A DNA stretch of 8,745 nucleotides from Cytophagaceae bacterium (lineage in GTDB: Bacteria > Bacteroidota > Bacteroidia > Cytophagales > Spirosomataceae). Made by a program: the position numbers and the translations under genes. Each line of letters opens with the position of its first letter. Within the stretch, counting starts at the first letter, position 1. The DNA lies in assembly GCA_947459055.1 (NCBI GenBank), contig CANHCG010000050.1, positions 1-8,745 of the forward strand, written 5' to 3'. This document shows positions 1 to 6,334 of the stretch, in pieces. Under the pieces are notes generated by a model. It had not been told where the DNA came from. It searched no databases and worked only from the letters and a program-made list of their open reading frames with translations.

Positions 1-1
1 A

Positions 2-781
2 GACCGCTATGAGGTCGGGCAGGGTTCCAAAGTCGACTATTATTCCGCTCAAGTAGATTATAATGAAGACAAAGCCCTTTTAATCGCTCAGGAACAATCC
101 TATTTAAATACAAAAATTAGCTTTAATACCCTGTTAATTCGCGATCATATGCAGGATTTCAATGTAAATCCGGTGATTGAATTATTGGCCAAATTAAACC
201 TAAAAGATCTTAAAGAAACTGCTTTGACGCAAAACCCGGCACTCATTTCAGCCATCTTGTCGAAAAAAATCAGCGATTTAGACACGAAAAATTTACAGAG
301 CCAACAAAAGCCACAAATTGACCTTGTTGCCGGCTATAACATGACTCAGGTAAATAATGGCGCTGGTTTTGGGGTTCAAAGAGGAACTAGCGATGTGCTT
401 AGTTATGGTTTGAGGGCAACCATTAATATCTTCGATGGTTACAATCAAAAAAGAAGAGTTCAAAATGCTAAAATCAATGCTGAAATAGCCCAATTACAAA
501 TTGAAGATCTGAAAAATGTATTAACTAGCTCGATTGAAAGGGCCTATATTTCGTATGAAAATGCGTTAAATTTGATTCAGTTAGAAACTGAAAATTATGC
601 CATTGCTAAACAAAATATTGATATCGCCTTTGATCGTTTTAAAGTCGGCATCGCCACTTCTTATGAATTAAGAGAGGTTCAGCGGAATGCGGTTGCAGCA
701 GAGACACGTTTAATTGAAGCGAAATTTGCGGCAAAGTCGGCGGAGATTGAATTAGTTCGATTGAGTGGAAACCTATTGTAG
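2..781 (+). CDS. TolC-family outer-membrane efflux protein, 3' part (cut by window edge)
   Basis: The frame is open from the left edge, giving 259 C-terminal residues of an outer-membrane efflux protein. The ATG at 149 is internal: the codons before it already encode a family-typical segment (RYEVGQGSKVDYYSAQ, fragment residues 2-17). The family forms a trimeric outer-membrane barrel with a periplasmic helical tunnel and serves RND, MFS or ABC exporters. The visible part shows the end of one helical repeat (about 1-48), a beta-strand stretch ending in the family-typical NIFDG (about 142-146), and the end of the second repeat, where DRFKVG (about 211-216) mirrors the earlier DRYEVG. This internal duplication is characteristic of TolC. 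No signal peptide can be seen because the N-terminus lies outside. The stop overlaps the 3' end of the convergent ABC gene by 9 bases. Its partner pump is probably encoded to the left (inference). The exact subfamily cannot be told. Confidence 0.9.
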   Translation, partial: DRYEVGQGSKVDYYSAQVDYNEDKALLIAQEQSYLNTKISFNTLLIRDHMQDFNVNPVIELLAKLNLKDLKETALTQNPALISAILSKKISDLDTKNLQSQQKPQIDLVAGYNMTQVNNGAGFGVQRGTSDVLSYGLRATINIFDGYNQKRRVQNAKINAEIAQLQIEDLKNVLTSSIERAYISYENALNLIQLETENYAIAKQNIDIAFDRFKVGIATSYELREVQRNAVAAETRLIEAKFAAKSAEIELVRLSGNLL

Positions 782-2566
782 ATTTTGTTGTTCTTCCTCG
801 TTCAATTGTTGCTGATATAAATCAAAATAATACCCTTGATTTTTCATGAGTTGGGCATGCGTGCCCTCTTCCACAATTTCTCCATCTTGTAGCACGAGAA
901 TTCGTTTGGCTAATTTAGCCGAAGATACCCGATGTGAAATGATCAAGCTGGTCTTATCCACCATGATTTTCTTTAAATTTTTCAAAATTTGATGCTCCGT
1001 GTGCGTATCCACTGCGGAAAGGCAATCATCTAAAATCAGCATGCTCGGTTGCTTTGCGAGCGCACGCGCCAGTGAAACCCGTTGTTTTTGACCACCCGAA
1101 AGCGTCACCCCTCGCTCGCCCAAAATCGTTTCAAACTGGTCTGGAAAATCCACTATATTTTCATACACATCAGCCCATTTAGCCGCTTGTTCAATCGCCT
1201 CTTGGCTCATCCCATCTCTTCCAAAACTAATATTTTCAGCAATACTACTCGAAAACAAAAACACATCCTGCGGAACAAAACCTAATTCCTGACGCACTTT
1301 TTGCATATCCCAATCCCGCAAAGAAATACCATCTAACAAAATATCCCCTGCTGTTGGATCATAAAACCGCGCCATTAATTGAGCTACAGTCGACTTACCT
1401 GAACCCGTCGTGCCTAATAAAGCCACCGATTCCCCAGCTGCAATACTAAAATTTAAATTTTTCAGCACATGCCGGTCCGTGCCTGGATAGGTGAAACTAA
1501 GCTCTTTAAATTGCCAAGCACCTTTTATTTCCTGCACGATTTGCTTGCCCTTAACTAATTCAGATTTTACCTGCAAAAATTCATTAATTCGTTTCTGAGA
1601 AGCCGCTGCACGTTGAATTTGAGAACTGGTCCATCCTAAGGCGGTTACGGGCCAGGTCAACATAAACACATACATAATAAACTCTGTAATATTGCCCACC
1701 GTAATCCGTCCCGCCATCACTTCTTTGGCACCTACATAAACCACCAATAAAGTACTAAATCCTACCAAAAGTGATATCAAGGGCGTAAACAAGGAGTCGA
1801 CCTTAACAAGGTCTAACGATTTTCGGCGGTAATTGGCCGAAGCCACCGCAAAATCCTCCGAAGATTGTTTTTCACGCACAAAGGATTTTAAAACACGAAT
1901 CCCAGAAAACGCTTCTTGGACAAAGGTTGAAATCGCCGACAAACCCGCCTGAATTTCCTCCGATTTCTTCATCACAATCGAATTCACATAATAAATACTA
2001 ACGGATAAAATCGGCAAGGGCAATAGCACATACCACATCAAGGTAACGTTCACTTGCGCCATGTAATAAATCACCAGCACAAAGACCGTGATTAAATTAA
2101 GCCCATACATCATACTCGGGCCCACATACATCCGAACTTTGCTTACATCCTCAGAAATCCGTGCCATTAAATCCCCGGTATTTTGTTTGCGGTAAAAAGA
2201 CAAAGGAAGCGTTTGATAATGGGCATAAATCTCGTTTTTCATTTCGTATTCGATATGACGAGACATGACGATTAAAGTTTGACGAATCAAAAACAAAAAT
2301 ACCCCCTTAATCAAGGCCATCAGAACGATCAGCATGCCATAATAAAATAGCGTACTCGCGAAAACTTCATAAAATACGGTTTGTAAACGAAAGCCTTTAA
2401 ATAGAAAATAGACGTCGATGGTTTCAGTGACTAAATCGAGCGCATAACGAACCAATTGGGCCGGAACAACCCCAAAAAAATTCGCACAGACCGTAAAAAA
2501 AATGCCTAAAAAGAGAAGCCACTTATATTTCCAGAAATATTGATTTAAATGACTTAATGCTCCCAT
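773..2566 (-). CDS. ABC exporter half-transporter (permease fused to ATPase)
   Basis: A 597-residue inner-membrane half-transporter: six transmembrane helices (roughly 15-35, 72-95, 155-172, 177-195, 260-280, 292-312) followed by a nucleotide-binding domain. The ATPase motifs are Walker A GTTGSGKST (385-393), Q-loop Q433, signature LSGGQ (489-493), Walker B LILDD (510-514) and switch His545 in ISHR. It works as a dimer exporting drugs, lipids or peptides; the substrate cannot be read from the sequence. The residue after Walker B Asp513 is Asp514, not the usual catalytic Glu, as in the degenerate half of heterodimeric exporters, yet no partner gene is adjacent. I chose ATG 2566, which gives the family-like start MGALSHLNQYFWKYKW. 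A GTG at 2584 would add six residues but overlaps a candidate -7 box. The gene is divergent from nusB and overlaps the tolC-like gene tail to tail. Confidence 0.93.
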   Translation of the reverse strand: MGALSHLNQYFWKYKWLLFLGIFFTVCANFFGVVPAQLVRYALDLVTETIDVYFLFKGFRLQTVFYEVFASTLFYYGMLIVLMALIKGVFLFLIRQTLIVMSRHIEYEMKNEIYAHYQTLPLSFYRKQNTGDLMARISEDVSKVRMYVGPSMMYGLNLITVFVLVIYYMAQVNVTLMWYVLLPLPILSVSIYYVNSIVMKKSEEIQAGLSAISTFVQEAFSGIRVLKSFVREKQSSEDFAVASANYRRKSLDLVKVDSLFTPLISLLVGFSTLLVVYVGAKEVMAGRITVGNITEFIMYVFMLTWPVTALGWTSSQIQRAAASQKRINEFLQVKSELVKGKQIVQEIKGAWQFKELSFTYPGTDRHVLKNLNFSIAAGESVALLGTTGSGKSTVAQLMARFYDPTAGDILLDGISLRDWDMQKVRQELGFVPQDVFLFSSSIAENISFGRDGMSQEAIEQAAKWADVYENIVDFPDQFETILGERGVTLSGGQKQRVSLARALAKQPSMLILDDCLSAVDTHTEHQILKNLKKIMVDKTSLIISHRVSSAKLAKRILVLQDGEIVEEGTHAQLMKNQGYYFDLYQQQLNEEEQQNLQ

Positions 2567-2583
2567 GCGATATTTATTGCCCA

Positions 2584-2591
2584 CAAAGATA
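2584..2591 (-). promoter_or_regulatory. Candidate Bacteroidota -7 box for the ABC exporter gene
   Basis: On the minus strand this reads TATCTTTG, a full match to the Bacteroidota sigma-A -7 consensus TAnnTTTG. No clear TTTG -33 element lies about 19 bases upstream. Transcription would begin near 2577-2580, leaving a very short leader before ATG 2566 and excluding the GTG at 2584 as start. The assignment rests on one half of the consensus only. Confidence 0.35.
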
Positions 2592-2614
2592 GAGGCTTTA
2601 TCATTTAAAATGTC

Positions 2615-2622
2615 TAAATTTG
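2615..2622 (+). promoter_or_regulatory. Candidate Bacteroidota -7 box for the nusB operon
   Basis: The sequence TAAATTTG matches TAnnTTTG fully and lies 35 bases before the nusB ATG, so transcription would begin near 2627 with a leader of about 30 bases. A good -33 TTTG is not visible at the expected distance. The box sits 23 bases from the opposing -7 candidate for the ABC gene, so polymerases on the two promoters would interfere with each other (inference). Confidence 0.4.
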
Positions 2623-2657
2623 TGATTCAATTTAGTACAAACGCTCTTTAATTTCGG

Positions 2658-3821
2658 ATGGTAAACAGAAGATTACTTCGGGTCAAAGCATTTCAGCAAT
2701 TATATGCCTTTTGGACTCAAGAACGCGCCCAACACCAGTTGGCCTTTGATGAATTAACCCATATTTTCCAACCAGATCTTTCGCTAATGGTCGCCAAAGA
2801 GGAACAAATGCCTCGTTTGGAAGGATTACGAAAACTAGCCGAAATCCAATTAACTGAATTTTTTCAAGGAATTCCCACCGAAGAAATCATTCCAGACGAA
2901 TCACTTCAAGCAGCTAAATCCGTTTTCAAAACTTATCAAAATAACACCAAGAAAATCGCAATTCACCTAAAAAAGGAAATGGTGACCGAGGTAGAAAACA
3001 TCTACCATGCCTATTTGAAAATTCTTTTTTACATCCAAAATTTATCACAGATTGCCAATTGGGACGAGCAAAGGCGATTATTAGAAACGCCCTTAAAAAC
3101 CTCCCAATTTTGTCAAAATAGAGTATTAGCCATCTTGCCGAAATGGAAGGCGCTTCAACAAGCTTTCTCTGACCACCACATCGGCTGGTCCGAAGATGAA
3201 GAAACCCGGCTCAAAAAACTGTTCATTGAAGCGATTTTAGTGGATGAAACGTTCATCAGCTATTTGCCAAAATCTGGCGAGAACTTCGCAGAGGACATAG
3301 AAATGATCCGTTATCTTTTGAAAAACTTTCTGTTAAAACATCCAATGATGGCGGAATATTTTGAGGAAAAAGATTTAAATTGGCATTTAAATAAGGATGT
3401 GATTAAGAGTTTGTCAACCAAAACTTTTAAAGTCGATGCCTTGGAAGATTTGAGTTTACAAGTCTTGGCATTGCAATGGGAAGATGACAAACGATTTTTT
3501 GAGGAATTATTTGAGGGTTCGATTGAAATGGATCAGGAATTAAATACCTGGGTCGGCGAGCAAACAAAAAATTGGGAATCAGATCGTTTAGCGATGTCTG
3601 ATTTTATTTTGTTGAAAATGGCGGTGACTGAGATGATTAAATTCCCGAGTATTCCTGTGAAAGTGAGCATCAATGAGTACATTGAATTAGCCAAAAATTA
3701 TTCGACGCCGAAGTCGGGGCAATTCATAAATGGTATTTTAGATGTTATTTCGAATCGATTAGTGATAGAAAAAGTAATACAAAAATCAGGTCGAGGATTA
3801 ATCGACATAGCTAGTAAATAA
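2658..3821 (+). CDS. nusB: Transcription antitermination factor NusB (long Bacteroidota form)
   Basis: A cytoplasmic RNA-binding factor that, with S10/NusE, binds boxA and promotes antitermination on rRNA operons. The N-terminal helix MVNRRLLRVKAFQQLYAF is the classic NusB start (RR..R..a.Q.LY). The conserved C-terminal half lies at about 305-370, with DRLAMSDFILLKMAVTEM, the family-typical VSINEYIELAK (336-346) and GQFINGILD (354-362). Between them lie some 250 helix-rich, charged residues, so the protein is 387 residues against about 140 in E. coli. Long NusB proteins of this kind are usual in Bacteroidota. ATG 2658 is the first in-frame start after the divergent promoter region and places the NusB motif at the very N-terminus. 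It appears to be the first gene of the + strand run; the ytxH-like gene follows after one base. Confidence 0.93.
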   Translation: MVNRRLLRVKAFQQLYAFWTQERAQHQLAFDELTHIFQPDLSLMVAKEEQMPRLEGLRKLAEIQLTEFFQGIPTEEIIPDESLQAAKSVFKTYQNNTKKIAIHLKKEMVTEVENIYHAYLKILFYIQNLSQIANWDEQRRLLETPLKTSQFCQNRVLAILPKWKALQQAFSDHHIGWSEDEETRLKKLFIEAILVDETFISYLPKSGENFAEDIEMIRYLLKNFLLKHPMMAEYFEEKDLNWHLNKDVIKSLSTKTFKVDALEDLSLQVLALQWEDDKRFFEELFEGSIEMDQELNTWVGEQTKNWESDRLAMSDFILLKMAVTEMIKFPSIPVKVSINEYIELAKNYSTPKSGQFINGILDVISNRLVIEKVIQKSGRGLIDIASK

Positions 3822-3822
3822 T

Positions 3823-4122
3823 ATGAGCAGATCGTCAAAAACCCTTTGGGCATTTATCGTAGGCGCAGCCGCAGGTGCGGTGGTGGGGATTTTATATGCG
3901 CCTGACAAAGGCGAAAACACCCGAAATAAATTGTATTTTCAATTGAATAAGTACCGGGATCAGTTGAAGCAATTAATCAACGACATCGTAGACGGTAAAG
4001 AAATTCCCGAATCTATGGCGAAATCAGAAGGCAAAAAAGTAGTCAATGACACAAAGGTCAAGGCTGAAAAATTGCTCGAGGACGTTGAGAAAATGATGAG
4101 CCAAATCAAAACTAAGCCTTAA
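3823..4122 (+). CDS. YtxH-like small membrane protein
   Basis: A 99-residue protein with one glycine/alanine-rich transmembrane helix near the N-terminus (about 8-26, AFIVGAAAGAVVGILYAP), followed by the family hallmark APDKGENTR (25-33; consensus APxxGxxTR) and a charged, probably coiled-coil C-terminal tail. This is the layout of YtxH/DUF883-like proteins, which are linked to general stress in Bacillus; their molecular function is unknown. The tail would face the cytoplasm (inference). The start lies one base after the nusB stop, and its own stop shares a base with the next start (TAATG), so translational coupling with both neighbours is likely. Confidence 0.82.
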   Translation: MSRSSKTLWAFIVGAAAGAVVGILYAPDKGENTRNKLYFQLNKYRDQLKQLINDIVDGKEIPESMAKSEGKKVVNDTKVKAEKLLEDVEKMMSQIKTKP

Positions 4123-4568
4123 TGCACATGCGTGTATTCCTATTGCTCTTTTTGATTAGTAGCTTATTTTTATCCTGTGAAAACAAGCAGAAACAAGAGG
4201 CTTTAAATGCTTCTGAAAGTGCGATTCCTTTGGATTTGCGTCCATCGGCGGAAAAACATCCGATTATGGAATTTGACCAACCGGTCGTTTACCTTGGCCG
4301 TGTCACCCAAGGTGATTCCGCACGGTACACATTTCATTTCAAAAACAAGGGAAATATGCCCTTGAAAATTATGTCGGTGAATGCCTCTTGCGGATGTACC
4401 ACCCCAAAATGGAGTCAAGATTTAATTCAACCTGGTAAAAAAGGATTTATCAAAGTAACCTTCAACTCCGCTGGCAAGGAAGGGAAAGTTCAAAAAACAA
4501 TCACAGCTTATTGCAATACTATCCCGGCCGATAACACCGTAGCATTTAAAATCGAAGTAATTAAATAA
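4122..4568 (+). CDS. DUF1573 domain lipoprotein
   Basis: A 148-residue exported protein. The N-terminus MHMRVFLLLFLISSLFLSC is a lipoprotein signal peptide with the predicted lipidated Cys19; the lipobox is loose (FLSC), as is common in Bacteroidota. Residues about 50-148 form a DUF1573 immunoglobulin-like domain, recognised by FHFKNKGNMPLKI (71-83), the hallmark CGCT (90-93) and LIQPGKKGFIKVTF (101-114). The domain's function is unknown. The gene is a regular companion of nusB and yajC in Bacteroidota, which helps the identification. ATG 4122 overlaps the ytxH-like stop; ATG 4128 (Met3) is an equally plausible start. No convincing surface-export motif follows Cys19, so I infer a periplasm-facing anchor. 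Confidence 0.88.
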   Translation: MHMRVFLLLFLISSLFLSCENKQKQEALNASESAIPLDLRPSAEKHPIMEFDQPVVYLGRVTQGDSARYTFHFKNKGNMPLKIMSVNASCGCTTPKWSQDLIQPGKKGFIKVTFNSAGKEGKVQKTITAYCNTIPADNTVAFKIEVIK

Positions 4569-4585
4569 TTCTAAACAAGAATCCA

Positions 4586-4888
4586 ATGGTCATTTTACAA
4601 GCAAACAATCCACAAATCATGCAAATCATCCTTTTCGGAGGAATTTTTGTGGTATTCTATTTTTTTATGATTCGTCCTCAACAAAAAAAGGCGAAGGAAG
4701 CGAAAAAATTTATTGAAGAATTAAAAACAGGCGATAAAGTGGTTACCATCGGTGGAGCTCATGGAACTGTCGTTAGCATTCGCGAGAAAACCATTTTAGT
4801 CGAAGTGGATTCAAGCAAAGGCGTTCGCATCGTTTTCGAAAAAACAGCAATCTCCAAAGATGCCTCATCTCGTCTAACAGAGGAATAA
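4586..4888 (+). CDS. yajC: Sec translocon accessory subunit YajC
   Basis: A 100-residue inner-membrane protein that associates with SecDF in the Sec export machinery. It has one transmembrane helix (about 11-29) followed by the strongly conserved FMIRPQQKKAKE (27-38) and the small cytoplasmic domain with LKTGDKVVTIGGAHGTV (46-62). The length is normal for the family. It starts 17 bases after the DUF1573 gene, and coaE follows after three bases. In many Bacteroidota a YbbR/CdaR-like gene sits between yajC and coaE; it is absent here. Confidence 0.95.
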   Translation: MVILQANNPQIMQIILFGGIFVVFYFFMIRPQQKKAKEAKKFIEELKTGDKVVTIGGAHGTVVSIREKTILVEVDSSKGVRIVFEKTAISKDASSRLTEE

Positions 4889-4891
4889 AAT

Positions 4892-6313
4892 ATGTCAAAC
4901 AACCTGATCCCGTTTATTGGAATTACAGGTGGAATTGGATCCGGCAAATCACTGATTTGTCGGATTTTTTCTTGCTTACATATTCCAATTTTCGATTCGG
5001 ATTCAGTGGCCAAACAACTCATCGAACAAGATCCCGTCATCAAACAATCCATCATCAATTTATTAGGTTCTGAAGCCTATGAAGGCCAACAATACAACCG
5101 AGCATTTGTGAAAAAATGCCTCAGCGAACAACCTAGCCTTGTTACCTCACTAAACCAACTCATTCATCCCGCCGTACGTAAAGCTGCCGTGCATTGGCAT
5201 CAAAAACAAAATAGTCCCTTTGCCCTTTACGAATCTGCTTTATTTACAGTTGAAAACAAACCCGCATTTATTGATCAAGTCATTGCCGTTCAAGCCCCTT
5301 TAAATGACCGCCTTGAACGCATCGAAAAACGCAATCCATCGACCGATATGAAACAATTAATCAAGCTACAACCGACCGACGAAAGCTATACCAAAATCGC
5401 CGACCATCTCATTGAAAACGGTAAACATGACAAAATATGGCCACAAATCAGTAAAATATATCAATCCATCACAGGAAAGGTTTTGCTAATGTTTTGTTTG
5501 ACTTTTGCCCTTTTCCCCAAGGCCCAAGCGCAAAAAATCAATGCAATGACCTTCAACATTCGCATGGATACCCAATCCGACGGAATCAATCAATGGGCAA
5601 ACCGGAGTAAACACTGCGCCGATTTAATACAATACCATCAAGCTGATTTTATCGGCATGCAAGAAGCCTTTATTCATCAAATCAAAGATTTAGCACAGAA
5701 CCTTCCCGCTTATGCTTGGTTTGGGAAAGGTAGAGACGATGGAAAAGAGTCAGGCGAATTTTCACCGCTATTCTACAATAAAAAGAAATTTACGCTTCTT
5801 CGCGAGAATACCTTTTGGCTATCGGATTCATGTGACAAGGTGGGTTTTGGTTGGGATGCAGCCTGTCGGCGTGTCGTGACCTGGGGTGAATTTCAGGCAA
5901 AATCCACTGGTAAAAAATTCTTTGTCTTCAATACGCATTTTGACCATTTAGGAAAAATCGCACGTCGGGAAAGCTCAAAACTCGTTCTTCGTAAAATCAC
6001 AGAAATCGCCGGAAAAAATCCAGTCATCATGACAGGCGATTTTAATGCGACACCCGATGATGAACCCATTCAAATTTTGATAGACCACACGAACCCTGAG
6101 CGATTAATCGATGCTGAAAAAATAAGCAAAAAAGGCCATTATGGCCCATATAGCACTTTTAATGCCTTCAAACAGGAACAAGTGGGAAAACACATCGACT
6201 ATATTTTCGTAAAAAATGGACCGCGTTGTCTCCAACATAGTACCCATTCAGAAACCTGGGAAAATAGATTCCCCTCTGACCATTTTCCTGTGAGTGCAAT
6301 TTTGGAATTATAG
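4892..6313 (+). CDS. coaE: Dephospho-CoA kinase fused to a secreted-type EEP phosphodiesterase
   Basis: One uninterrupted 473-codon frame encodes two proteins end to end. Residues 1 to about 192 are a full-length CoaE, which phosphorylates dephospho-CoA with ATP in the last step of CoA synthesis: P-loop GGIGSGKS (13-20), FDSD (34-37), IHPAVR (91-96) and the C-terminal ADHLIEN (170-176). Residues about 196-214 (KVLLMFCLTFALFPKAQAQ) look like a complete signal peptide with an AQA|Q cleavage site. Residues 215-473 are an endonuclease/exonuclease/phosphatase domain with FNIR (221-224), QEA (Glu258), NTHFDH (347-352), GDFNA (382-386), HIDYIF (434-439) and SDHFPV (462-467). All expected metal-binding and catalytic residues are present; its substrate is unknown. 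CoaE is normally about 200 residues, and this EEP type normally begins with its own signal peptide, so the join looks like a lost stop or a very tight overlap. Both domains appear intact. Confidence 0.92.
   Translation: MSNNLIPFIGITGGIGSGKSLICRIFSCLHIPIFDSDSVAKQLIEQDPVIKQSIINLLGSEAYEGQQYNRAFVKKCLSEQPSLVTSLNQLIHPAVRKAAVHWHQKQNSPFALYESALFTVENKPAFIDQVIAVQAPLNDRLERIEKRNPSTDMKQLIKLQPTDESYTKIADHLIENGKHDKIWPQISKIYQSITGKVLLMFCLTFALFPKAQAQKINAMTFNIRMDTQSDGINQWANRSKHCADLIQYHQADFIGMQEAFIHQIKDLAQNLPAYAWFGKGRDDGKESGEFSPLFYNKKKFTLLRENTFWLSDSCDKVGFGWDAACRRVVTWGEFQAKSTGKKFFVFNTHFDHLGKIARRESSKLVLRKITEIAGKNPVIMTGDFNATPDDEPIQILIDHTNPERLIDAEKISKKGHYGPYSTFNAFKQEQVGKHIDYIFVKNGPRCLQHSTHSETWENRFPSDHFPVSAILEL
5473..5491 (+). 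promoter_or_regulatory. Candidate internal ribosome binding site and start for the EEP half
   Basis: AGGAAAGG (5473-5480) is followed after eight bases by an in-frame ATG (5489-5491, codon 200 of the fused frame). An in-frame TTG at 5483 is an alternative start. Starting here gives a protein beginning directly in the signal-peptide core and cut after AQA. The purine box also falls in codons for Thr-Gly-Lys-Val, so it may be incidental, and Bacteroidota rarely rely on such boxes. The resulting signal peptide would be short and lack an N-terminal lysine, which weakens the case. Confidence 0.4.
5489..6313 (+). other. EEP phosphodiesterase module with its own signal peptide (possible separate product)
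   Basis: This is the second half of the coaE frame, treated as a possible independent translation product of 274 residues. It matches in length and layout a family common in Bacteroidota: a short signal peptide, then FNIR, QEA, GRDDG (fused-frame residues 280-284), FWLSD, GWDAACRR, NTHFDH, GDFNA and SDHFPV. Such proteins are metal-dependent phosphodiesterases or phosphatases acting outside the cytoplasm; the target could be nucleic acid, a nucleotide or a sugar phosphate, and the sequence does not decide. If made only as the fusion, the hydrophobic segment would leave CoaE in the cytoplasm and place this domain in the periplasm, possibly released by signal peptidase. Confidence 0.6.
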
Positions 6314-6334
6314 GTGTAAACGTTAACTTGCAGA

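Noticed and set aside
149..151. ATG at 149 as the start of a small separate gene.
   Set aside because: The frame is open upstream to the window edge and encodes a typical TolC-family segment, so this methionine is internal.
4684..4690. A second in-phase A_AAA_AAG heptamer, in yajC (CAA AAA AAG), as a frameshift site.
   Set aside because: There is no SD-like sequence at stimulator spacing and no hairpin downstream. The -1 frame runs nine codons to TGA 4714-4716 and would leave only the membrane helix. The Gln-Lys-Lys codons are explained by the conserved YajC motif.
6134..6146. GGCCATTATGGCC hairpin in the EEP domain as a terminator or regulatory stem.
   Set aside because: It has five pairs with a 3-base loop, no T run, and is inside an intact coding region.
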